Notes under the pieces: model-generated
Database searches by the model: none
Seen by the model: the letters and a program-made list of their open reading frames with translations, nothing else
What the model was told of the DNA's origin: nothing
Assembly (NCBI RefSeq): GCF_001274935.1
Contig: NZ_LILC01000037.1
Coordinates: forward strand, 1-64,000
DNA length: 64,000 bases
Source: Priestia koreensis
Lineage (GTDB): Bacteria; Bacillota; Bacilli; Bacillales; Bacillaceae_H
Direction of reading: 5' to 3'
Program-made: the position numbers and the translations under genes
In this document: positions 44,673-51,829 of the stretch, in pieces
Layout: every line of letters begins with the position of its first letter
Position numbering within the stretch: position 1 is the stretch's first letter

Positions 44673-45030
44673 TTTTTCTTTTCTATCGATCGGTTTTTCT
44701 GTTCTATCGATCAATTTTGCTTTTCTATCGATCGGTTTTCCGCTCCTATCGGTCAATTTCTCCTCGCTATCGGTCTTTTTACTGAATTGGCACTTCTTTC
44801 TTCTCGCATTTAACTGGGTTTTCTCTTCTATCGATCACTTTTGCTTTTCTATCGATCGGTTTTCGGCTTCTATCGATCATTTTCTCCCCGCTATCGGTCT
44901 TTTTACTGAATTGGCACTCCTTTCTTCTCCCATTTAACTGGGTTTTCTCTTCTATCGATCACTTTTGCTTTTCTATCGATCGGTTTTCCGCTCCTATCGG
45001 TCGATTTCTACCCCTTATCGGATTTTTTCC
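44673..45030. repeat. 21-bp tandem repeat array with 124-bp higher-order unit
   Basis: Thirteen copies of a T-rich 21-bp unit carrying TATCGATC or TATCGGTC (boxes start at 44684, 44705, 44726, 44747, 44768; 44829, 44850, 44871, 44892; 44953, 44974, 44995, 45016). Boxes are exactly 21 bp apart within groups and 61 bp between groups. The group plus a 43-bp linker (ACTGAATTGGCACTYCTTTC) repeats every 124 bp. The + strand has an open frame here (44650-44937), but 124 is not a multiple of 3 and the frame changes from SIGF/SINF to SIDHF/SIDRF between copies, so it is not a conserved protein. It fills most of the NERD-yebC gap. Confidence 0.9.
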
Positions 45031-45062
45031 TGGTCATGTGCTCAGCACCACGGTCTACCAAT

Positions 45063-45093
45063 AAAAAAAGCAGACCCCAAAAGGTCTGCTTCT
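45063..45093 (-). terminator. Terminator of yebC-family gene
   Basis: AAGCAGACC-TTTTGGG-GTCTGCTT followed by a T-run on the minus strand, just after the stop codon. Confidence 0.9.
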
Positions 45094-45096
45094 CTC

Positions 45097-45816
45097 TTAT
45101 TCACCTAAGTCAACGTTGTGGTACACCTGTTGAACATCGTCTAATTCTTCTAACGCATCAATCATTTTTTCAAACTGTGCTTGTGCGTCTTCTGGTAGCT
45201 CAACGTCATTTTGCGCTAACATAATGATTTCTGCTACTGAGAATTCTGTTACACCAGCTGTTTTGAATGCTTCTTGAACAGCATGGAATTGTTCTGGATC
45301 TGCATATACGATGGCTGCGTCTTCTTCTTCAAGAATGTCACGCGCATCTACGTCTGCTTCCATTAGTAGTTCTAGCACTTCGTCACCAGATTTACCTTCT
45401 ACCCCGATAACAGCTGTTGCGTCGAACATGTAAGCAACCGATCCACTCACACCCATGTTCCCACCGTTTTTACCGAACGCTGCACGAACGTCAGATGCTG
45501 TGCGGTTTACGTTATTTGTTAGGGCATCAACGATTACCATTGAACCGTTTGGTCCGAAGCCTTCGTAGCGAAGCTCGTCATAGTTTTCTTCTGCGCCGCC
45601 TTTTGCTTTTTCAATGGCACGGTCAATAATTGCTCTTGGTACGTTATATGTTTTAGCACGCTCAAGTACTACTCGTAATGCTTGGTTAGATTCTGGATCT
45701 GGTTCACCTTGCTTGGCAGCAACGTAAATTTCACGACCAAATTTTGCGTAGATACGGCTAGTATTAGCATCCTTTGACGCTTTCTTTTCTTTAATATTGT
45801 TCCACTTACGACCCAT
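45097..45816 (-). CDS. YebC/PmpR family DNA-binding regulator
   Basis: 239 residues with the family's N-terminal helical bundle (MGRKWNNIKEKKASKDANTS), NVPRAIIDRAIEKAKG and the YEGFGPNGSMVIVDALTNN core. The MGRKWNNIKEKK start is that of the YeeN-type subgroup (B. subtilis YeeN), distinct from the MAGHSKWAN-type YebC. Some YebC proteins act as regulators, others help ribosomes at proline stretches; the role here is open. Start at 45816 with GAGTG upstream. Confidence 0.92.
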   Translation of the reverse strand: MGRKWNNIKEKKASKDANTSRIYAKFGREIYVAAKQGEPDPESNQALRVVLERAKTYNVPRAIIDRAIEKAKGGAEENYDELRYEGFGPNGSMVIVDALTNNVNRTASDVRAAFGKNGGNMGVSGSVAYMFDATAVIGVEGKSGDEVLELLMEADVDARDILEEEDAAIVYADPEQFHAVQEAFKTAGVTEFSVAEIIMLAQNDVELPEDAQAQFEKMIDALEELDDVQQVYHNVDLGE

Positions 45817-45976
45817 ATTGAACACTCTCTTTCTTTTTTTGAATCTATCTCATTTCATCATAAATAAAGTATATTTTGCGTTTTACACGCAAGTCCTGCA
45901 TACCATTATACATCAACTCCCCCTCTCATTTCGAGTTTATTAACTAAAATTAGGGGGAAGCTTCCTCTTCAAAATA

Positions 45977-46005
45977 TTGACATTCAAAATTAAGTCGCAT
46001 ACAAT
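45977..46005 (+). promoter_or_regulatory. Sigma-A promoter of ileS
   Basis: TTGACA, 17-bp spacer, TACAAT. The expected transcription start near 46012 leads directly into the T-box leader. Confidence 0.85.
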
Positions 46006-46031
46006 AACTACCAATAAAGCACACAAAATTC

Positions 46032-46285
46032 GTTGATGAGAACTAGTACGCTACAAGCTGTTCCACAGAGAGCCGGTGTTTTGCTGAGAACCGGTGCTCA
46101 GGGTGTAGCCGAATATCCTCTCTGAGAAGCCAGGCTGAACAGTAAGTAAGCCTGGACGGTAGTCTACCGTTAAAAAGAACGCGTATGATTGTACGTTGCT
46201 GAGTGCTATTGATGAACGGTCAATAGAATCCAGGGTGGTACCGCGGGTTAGACCCGTCCCTTGTTTAGAGGGACGGGTCTTTTTT
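46032..46285 (+). promoter_or_regulatory. T-box riboswitch in the ileS leader
   Basis: A Stem I region is visible (GAGAG...CTCTC pairing, AGCCGGTG/CACCGG-type arm), with AUC, an Ile codon, at 46115-46117 in GAATATCC as the likely specifier. The T-box AGGGTGGTACCGCGG is at 46232-46246, followed by a terminator (GACCCGTCCC/GGGACGGGTC and T6, 46251-46285). Uncharged tRNA-Ile should stabilise the antiterminator and turn on ileS. Confidence 0.95.
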
Positions 46286-46321
46286 GTGTGCTTTTCATTC
46301 ATTATGAAGGAGTGGTATCAC

Positions 46322-49300
46322 ATGAAAGAAGTGAATGCAAAAGAAACAGCCGTTGAACGCGAACAGCGCACCCAAAAGCGCTGGTCTGAGCAGAATGTAT
46401 TTCAGCGATCCGTTGAAAATCGAAAGGATAAACCATCATTCGTTTTCTATGAGGGACCACCGACAGCTAACGGTCTTCCACACGTTGGGCATGCTTTAGG
46501 TAGAACGATTAAAGACGTGGTAGCACGATATAAAACAATGTCTGGCTATCACGTGTTGCGAAAGGCTGGTTGGGATACGCACGGGCTCCCTGTCGAGCTT
46601 GGGGTTGAAAAACAGCTTGGAATCTCAGGCAAACACGAAATCGAAGAGTATGGCGTAGAAGCATTTATTCAAAAATGTAAGGAAAGTGTGTTTACGTATG
46701 AGAAACAGTGGCGATCGTTTACGGAGAAGATCGGCTACTGGGTCGACATGGATGACCCATACGTTACACTTGATAATTCATATATCGAAAGCGTATGGCA
46801 CGTGCTTGGAACTATACACGAAAAAGGACTGCTTTATAAGGGGCATCGCGTGTCACCATACTGCCCTAGCTGTCAAACATCACTGAGTTCACACGAGGTT
46901 GCACAGGGCTATAAAGATGTAAAAGACTTAACAGCAACGGTCAAATTTAAGCGGACCGATCGTGACGGAGAGTTTTTCCTCGGGTGGACGACTACGCCGT
47001 GGACATTACCAGCAAACGTTGCGCTAGCTGTTCATCCAGAGATCACCTATGTTCGCGTACAGCAGCAAGCGGAAACATATGTAGTCGCAAAGTCACTCGT
47101 TAATGAGGTATTAAAAGGTGACTTTACGCTTTTATCAGAGCATAAAGGAAATGAGTTTGTCGGCGTGTCCTATGAGCCTCCGTTTCAAACAGTGACTGTC
47201 TCTAATGGTCATAAAGTGCTCACTGCTGACTATGTTACAGAGGCAAGCGGAACAGGTGTCGTTCATATCGCACCTGCTTATGGGGAGGATGATTACCGCG
47301 TAATCAAAGAACATGGCTTTTCTTTTGTTAATGTTGTAGATGAAAAAGGACATTATACGGCTGATGTTCCGATGTTTGAAGGACGGTTTGTAAAGGATTG
47401 CGATGTAGATGTTGTTCGTTACTTGGCTGATCAAGGGCTTCTTTATCACAAAGAAAAATACGAGCATAGCTATCCATTCTGCTGGCGATGTGACTCCCCT
47501 CTCCTCTACTATGCGACAGAGAGCTGGTTTATCCAAATGACCGCGATCAAGGGTCAGTTAATCGAGAATAACCACGACGTTACTTGGCATCCAGATCATA
47601 TCAAGTACGGACGTTTTGGAAACTTTTTAGATAACATTGTTGATTGGAACATCAGTCGAAAGCGATACTGGGGAACTCCGCTGAACGTATGGGAATGTGA
47701 GCAATGTAACCATCAGCTTGCTCCGAAAAGCATGAAAGAATTGCAGCGCTATGCAACGAGCACTGTAGAAGACGACGTTGAATTACACAAACCATATGTA
47801 GATAAAATTGATCTTACGTGCCCTTCTTGTCAGGGTAATATGAAGCGCACGTCAGAAGTCATTGACGTATGGTTTGATAGCGGCGCAATGCCATTTGCAC
47901 AATATCACTACCCATTTGAAAACAGTGATCAATTCCAAAATCAATTTCCCGCCGATGTTGTCGCAGAAGGGATTGACCAAACACGTGGATGGTTTTATAG
48001 CCTCCTCGCCGTGTCAACGCTCTTTACAGGGAAAGCACCTTATAAACGAGTTCTCTCTCTCGGTCATGTGTTAGATGAAAATGGACAAAAAATGTCTAAG
48101 AGTAAAGGCAACGCACTTGATCCACTAGAGCTTGTAGATACATTCGGAGCCGATGCACTTAGATGGGCACTTCTAGCTGACAGTGCACCGTGGAATCCAA
48201 AGAAGTTCTCTAAGCGCGTCGTACAAGAAGCGAAGTCAAAAGTTATTGATACGCTCATGAACGTATACAGCTTTTACGTTCTATATGCAAAACTCGACGG
48301 ATACGATCCTGCTCAACATCAGCATACGAAAAGAACAAAACTCGATGAATGGATTCTTTCAAGGCTTCACAGTACGCTACAAAACGTTACACATGGTCTA
48401 GAGAACTACGAATTTACAGGTGCTGCCCGTGAGATTGCCGCCTTTATCGAGGAGCTAAGCAACTGGTATGTTCGTCGTTCTAGAGAGCGCTTTTGGGCAA
48501 AGGATATGACGACAGAAAAAGCGGCTGCCTACGCAACGCTTCGCGAAGTTCTGTTAACACTTAGTAAAATGATGGCACCTTTTGCACCGTTTATGACAGA
48601 TGAAGTTCATGAAAATCTTACAGGAGAAAGTGTGCACGTAGCTGATTATCCTACGCTTAACGATAAGCTCATCAACGTAAAGCTTGAGGAGGAAATGAGC
48701 GCTGTCTTACAAGTTGTAGAGCTTGGGCGGAGTATACGTAACAATCACTCACTTAAAGTAAAGCAACCACTTCAAGCGCTAACGATTGTGTCTGATGCGG
48801 ATGTACCGTGGGAAAATTACGAGGACGTCATTAAAGAAGAGCTGAACATCAAACAAATCAAGGTGTCATCACCTCAAGAGAACCTTCTAACATATGAAGT
48901 GAAGCTTGATTTTAAAAGTGCTGGACCGAAGTTTGGAAAGCTTGTCAATGAGGTAAACCGCTGGCTAACGAGCCAGACTGATACGGTAGCAAAAGAATTG
49001 TTGGAGAGAGAACAGCTAGAAGTTCTGTTACACGATCAAATACTTCACCTTACAAAAGAAGATGTGATCATTTCGCAAGTAGCACCAAACGGAATGGCCG
49101 TTGCCGCTACAAATGAATTAACGGTTTTACTCACGATCACACTGACAGATGAATTGGTTCATGAAGGAATGGTGCGGGAAGTCGTGCGGGCCGTTCAGGA
49201 TCAACGTAAAAAGCTTGATTTGCCAGTTAACTTACGAATTGATTTGACGCTCGGGGTGACCGATGAGATGAAGAACATTCTTTCGCAATTTGATTATGTC

Positions 49301-49408
49301 TTAAAAGAAAATTTATTGTTAAAAAATTTAATGTTGACCGATTTAAAAACAGAACCTACCCTCACGGTGAATCAGCAAGCCGTATCAATTCATATCAACG
49401 CTAACTAA
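46322..49408 (+). CDS. ileS: Isoleucyl-tRNA synthetase, type 2 (eukaryote-like)
   Basis: 1028 residues. HIGH-type motif HVGH (54-57) in PPTANGLPHVGHALGRTIKD and KMSKS at 590-594. The KPSFVFYEGPPTANGLPHVG opening and length are those of the IleRS2 class, which includes eukaryotic and mupirocin-resistant bacterial enzymes, not the usual bacterial IleRS1 (PYANGDIHMGHALN). The editing domain (about 190-390; TTTPWTLPANVALAVHP) is complete. Bacillus species with IleRS2 normally also carry IleRS1 elsewhere. Start at 46322 follows AAGGAG; controlled by the T-box. Confidence 0.95.
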   Translation: MKEVNAKETAVEREQRTQKRWSEQNVFQRSVENRKDKPSFVFYEGPPTANGLPHVGHALGRTIKDVVARYKTMSGYHVLRKAGWDTHGLPVELGVEKQLGISGKHEIEEYGVEAFIQKCKESVFTYEKQWRSFTEKIGYWVDMDDPYVTLDNSYIESVWHVLGTIHEKGLLYKGHRVSPYCPSCQTSLSSHEVAQGYKDVKDLTATVKFKRTDRDGEFFLGWTTTPWTLPANVALAVHPEITYVRVQQQAETYVVAKSLVNEVLKGDFTLLSEHKGNEFVGVSYEPPFQTVTVSNGHKVLTADYVTEASGTGVVHIAPAYGEDDYRVIKEHGFSFVNVVDEKGHYTADVPMFEGRFVKDCDVDVVRYLADQGLLYHKEKYEHSYPFCWRCDSPLLYYATESWFIQMTAIKGQLIENNHDVTWHPDHIKYGRFGNFLDNIVDWNISRKRYWGTPLNVWECEQCNHQLAPKSMKELQRYATSTVEDDVELHKPYVDKIDLTCPSCQGNMKRTSEVIDVWFDSGAMPFAQYHYPFENSDQFQNQFPADVVAEGIDQTRGWFYSLLAVSTLFTGKAPYKRVLSLGHVLDENGQKMSKSKGNALDPLELVDTFGADALRWALLADSAPWNPKKFSKRVVQEAKSKVIDTLMNVYSFYVLYAKLDGYDPAQHQHTKRTKLDEWILSRLHSTLQNVTHGLENYEFTGAAREIAAFIEELSNWYVRRSRERFWAKDMTTEKAAAYATLREVLLTLSKMMAPFAPFMTDEVHENLTGESVHVADYPTLNDKLINVKLEEEMSAVLQVVELGRSIRNNHSLKVKQPLQALTIVSDADVPWENYEDVIKEELNIKQIKVSSPQENLLTYEVKLDFKSAGPKFGKLVNEVNRWLTSQTDTVAKELLEREQLEVLLHDQILHLTKEDVIISQVAPNGMAVAATNELTVLLTITLTDELVHEGMVREVVRAVQDQRKKLDLPVNLRIDLTLGVTDEMKNILSQFDYVLKENLLLKNLMLTDLKTEPTLTVNQQAVSIHINAN

Positions 49409-49410
49409 AC

Positions 49411-49442
49411 AAAAGCCTGCCCGTTCTCACGGGTAGGCTTTT
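49411..49442. terminator. Bidirectional terminator, ileS / doxX
   Basis: AAAAGCCTGCCCG-TTCT-CACGGGTAGGCTTTT between convergent genes. Confidence 0.9.
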
Positions 49443-49447
49443 CACAA

Positions 49448-49801
49448 TTAAAATAAATGATTCCATTGAAGATATAGAACAACGGCTCCGATTATGAGCA
49501 AAACAAGTGGCATGACCATGCTTTTGAAGCTGTCTTTTATCTTTATATGTGTGAAGACCGCTCCAATCATAGTCACAACAACTAACAAACCACCCCACGC
49601 TGCAAGAGCTTCTTTCCATATCCCTGCTACTAATAATCCGGCAGACACGACCTCAACAAGTCCTGTAAAGATGCGGAACCAGCTTGGATAACCATACTGT
49701 TTGAACCCCTCCACCATTTGCTTGGAACCAAATTTCATTAGACCAAACATTACAAAGCCAATACCTAAGATTACTTGAAGAATGACGGATAACATCCTCA
49801 T
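49448..49801 (-). CDS. DoxX family membrane protein
   Basis: 117 residues, four hydrophobic helices (VILQVILGIGFVMFGLMKFG, EVVSAGLLVAGIWKEALAAW, GGLLVVVTMIGAVFTHI, MVMPLVLLIIGAVVLYL). Belongs to the DoxX/DoxX-like group, whose members are linked to redox and stress membranes complexes in some bacteria. Substrate or partner not evident; monocistronic. The charged TM-loop segments KFGSKQMVEGFKQYGYP are typical. Confidence 0.83.
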   Translation of the reverse strand: MRMLSVILQVILGIGFVMFGLMKFGSKQMVEGFKQYGYPSWFRIFTGLVEVVSAGLLVAGIWKEALAAWGGLLVVVTMIGAVFTHIKIKDSFKSMVMPLVLLIIGAVVLYLQWNHLF

Positions 49802-49940
49802 TCAACCCCCTTGTCATAGGTTTTTTGCTTCGAACAATAGGGTACATGTTCCCTATTACTAGGATATATTGCAAAAATGCCCCACGTAGAACTTCTTTTT
49901 TTGCTCAACCCAGTTTTTACAAAATAACAAATGAAATAGT

Positions 49941-49969
49941 TTGACAATTACAACTACCCTAATTATAAT
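49941..49969 (+). promoter_or_regulatory. Consensus sigma-A promoter of the nitroreductase gene
   Basis: TTGACA, 17-bp spacer, TATAAT, a perfect consensus. The -10 lies inside a TAATTATAATTA palindrome (49960-49971), so a repressor may sit on it; a further partial repeat TTTGAAAT/AATTCGAAA lies between promoter and RBS. Confidence 0.88.
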
Positions 49970-50026
49970 TATCTTGAGTTTGAAATATTTTAATTCGAAA
50001 CAAAGGACAATTGGGAGGAATAACAA

Positions 50027-50626
50027 ATGACAATCGATTTATATGAAGCGTTACAATCACGCCGTTCTTATTATGCAATTAACAAAGATGTAAAAGTATC
50101 AGATGAGCGTATTAAAGAAATTGTTGAATTTGCGGTTAAGCACACTCCATCTTCATTTAACTCACAAAGTGCACGTGTTGTGGTCTTAACAGGTGCTGCA
50201 CATGATAAGCTTTGGGACTTAACAACAGACACATTAAAAGTAGTTGTAGGTGACGGAGACTTCTCTGGAACACAGCAAAAAATGGATTCATTCAAAGCTG
50301 GCTATGGCACAGTGTTATTCTTTGAAGACGAGTCAGTTGTAAGAGCTCTTCAAGAACAATTTGCTCTATATGCTGACAACTTCCCTGTTTGGTCTAACCA
50401 ATCATCTGGTATGCACCAACTTGTTGTATGGACAGGATTAGAAGCTGAAGGCTTAGGCGCTTCATTACAGCATTACAATCCACTAATTGACGAGCAAGTA
50501 AAAGCAGAGTGGAACATTCCAGCAGAATGGAAGCTTATCGCTCAAATGCCTTTCGGAAACCCTGCTGCTGAACCAGGCGAAAAAGAATTCCAACCGCTAG
50601 ATACACGTGTAAAATTTTATAAATAA
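50027..50626 (+). CDS. Nitroreductase family protein
   Basis: 199 residues, FMN-dependent NfsB-like fold. The FMN-binding opening LQSRRSYYAINKDVKVSDERI and TPSSFNSQSARVVVLTG are characteristic, as is GLGASLQHYNPLIDEQV near residue 145. Length matches the YdgI/YodC-like group of Bacillus oxidoreductases that reduce nitro compounds, quinones or flavins. A consensus promoter with an overlapping palindrome suggests strong, inducible expression, as known for stress nitroreductases; the regulator is not nearby. Confidence 0.88.
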   Translation: MTIDLYEALQSRRSYYAINKDVKVSDERIKEIVEFAVKHTPSSFNSQSARVVVLTGAAHDKLWDLTTDTLKVVVGDGDFSGTQQKMDSFKAGYGTVLFFEDESVVRALQEQFALYADNFPVWSNQSSGMHQLVVWTGLEAEGLGASLQHYNPLIDEQVKAEWNIPAEWKLIAQMPFGNPAAEPGEKEFQPLDTRVKFYK

Positions 50627-50629
50627 TGC

Positions 50630-50659
50630 AAAAAGCCGCAATTAATTTGCGGCTTTTTT
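50630..50659 (+). terminator. Terminator of nitroreductase gene
   Basis: AAAAAGCCGCA-ATTAAT-TTGCGGCTTTTTT, strong in the + direction. Confidence 0.9.
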
Positions 50660-50708
50660 GTATTGTAACTTGTTTTGCAGTCTGATTTGTGAGAATAAAA
50701 CCAAAAAT

Positions 50709-50738
50709 AAAAGTCAGCGCCTAGGGGCACTGACTTTT
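50709..50738 (-). terminator. Terminator of ssrA
   Basis: AAAAGTCAGTGCC-CCTA-GGCGCTGACTTTT on the minus strand, about 50 bp after the tmRNA 3' end. Confidence 0.82.
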
Positions 50739-50789
50739 CGCTTCAATCATTTGTTTGATAAAAATAAAAAACCACCAACAGTATGTATT

Positions 50790-51151
50790 GGTGGAGACGG
50801 TGGGAGTCGAACCCACGTCCAAAAATATCGGCACTTAAGCGTCTACGAGTGTAGTCGGCATATTCGTAATTCGCGATCTCTTCTGCCTACCGACAGGCGT
50901 CCGAGTCGCTAGTCTGATTAATCTCTTCCTTCGTCCTCAGACGGCGAACTCCGGCGTAGCCCACTTAAAGTGAGTCCCTTACCCTACCACATGGGCGATG
51001 GAGGGAGGAACCGCTAAGCTACTATTAGGCAGCTAAAGCGAAATTGTTGTTTGATTTGCCAGTTATTATTGGCTTTGACGTTTTGACGAGGCCGATCCCC
51101 TCGACTCGCGGCTTAAGCTCGAACTATCCCTGTCGAATCCGTAACGTCCCC
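50790..51151 (-). ncRNA. ssrA: tmRNA
   Basis: 362 nt. The 5' end GGGGACGTTACGGATTCGAC and the 3' end with a T-arm-like TCCCACCGTCTCCACCA form the tRNA-like part with an encoded CCA. The tag frame (51060 to 51025) reads GKSNNNFALAA then TAA, preceded by the charged alanine, so stalled peptides receive AGKSNNNFALAA. Pseudoknot segments follow the tag. It frees stalled ribosomes with SmpB; the smpB and rnr genes lie just upstream. The tag is a good species marker for P. megaterium. Confidence 0.97.
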
Positions 51152-51251
51152 ATATAAGAAAGGAGTTATTCGGAAAAGCTACAACGTCTTGTCATAGCAG
51201 GTAGCTACAATGAGCTTAAAATAACTGCGGTAACTGGCAACTACAGTTATT

Positions 51252-51279
51252 ATTATAGCACAAACACAAAATCATGCAA
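51252..51279 (-). promoter_or_regulatory. Promoter of ssrA
   Basis: TTGCAT, 16-bp spacer, TATAAT on the minus strand. It implies a precursor with a 5' leader of about 90 nt that must be trimmed to the mature tmRNA end at 51151. Confidence 0.75.
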
Positions 51280-51296
51280 ATGTAACTTTTTGTAAG

Positions 51297-51764
51297 TTAC
51301 ACTTTCTGACGATCACGGAACGCACGCTCAATGTCACGCTTCGCTTCCTTCTTCTTCAGATCTTCACGCTTGTCATATTTCTTTTTACCCTTCCCGACAC
51401 CAAGTAAAACTTTCGCAAATCCGTTTTTCAAGTACACTTTTAGCGGTACGAGCGAGTAACCTGTCTCTTTCGTATAGCCAATTAGCTTGTTGATTTCACG
51501 GCGATGCATCAGTAACTTACGCGTGCGCAGTGGGTCATGATTATAGCGGTTTCCTTGTTCATACGGACTTACGTGCATGCTGTATAGAAACAATTCCCCG
51601 TTGTGGACACGTGCGTATGAATCTTTTAAGTTCACGCGACCAGCACGAATGGATTTAATTTCTGTCCCTTGTAGCACAATCCCTGTTTCAAATGTTTCCT
51701 CAATAAAGTAATCATGGTTTGCTTTTTTATTTTGAGCTATTACTTTTCCTGCTCCCTTTGGCAT
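51297..51764 (-). CDS. smpB: SsrA-binding protein SmpB
   Basis: 155 residues. OB-fold core NKKANHDYFIEETFETGIVLQG, SIRAGRVNLKDSYARVHNGE and the basic C-terminal tail KYDKREDLKKKEAKRDIERAF that follows the mRNA path in the ribosome. Lies between rnr and ssrA, 65 bp after rnr, so the trans-translation factors are clustered. Confidence 0.97.
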   Translation of the reverse strand: MPKGAGKVIAQNKKANHDYFIEETFETGIVLQGTEIKSIRAGRVNLKDSYARVHNGELFLYSMHVSPYEQGNRYNHDPLRTRKLLMHRREINKLIGYTKETGYSLVPLKVYLKNGFAKVLLGVGKGKKKYDKREDLKKKEAKRDIERAFRDRQKV

Positions 51765-51829
51765 AACAATCCCTCTCTATCTACATCAAACTTAGCGGGA
51801 GATTGGAGCCCTAAGGCTCCTTTCTCCTA

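Noticed and set aside
44650..44937. A 95-residue + strand open frame across the repeat array
   Set aside because: It is made of the 21-bp repeats, has no ribosome-binding site, and its frame relation changes between repeat groups because the 124-bp period is not a multiple of three.
46051..46302. Open frame on the minus strand across the ileS leader
   Set aside because: The region is a T-box RNA; the frame is produced by the paired structure and has no start signals.
50658..50912. + strand 84-codon frame overlapping the tmRNA 3' end
   Set aside because: It includes the SRTHV-type translation that tRNA-like T-arms give on the opposite strand; a typical false gene over an RNA gene.
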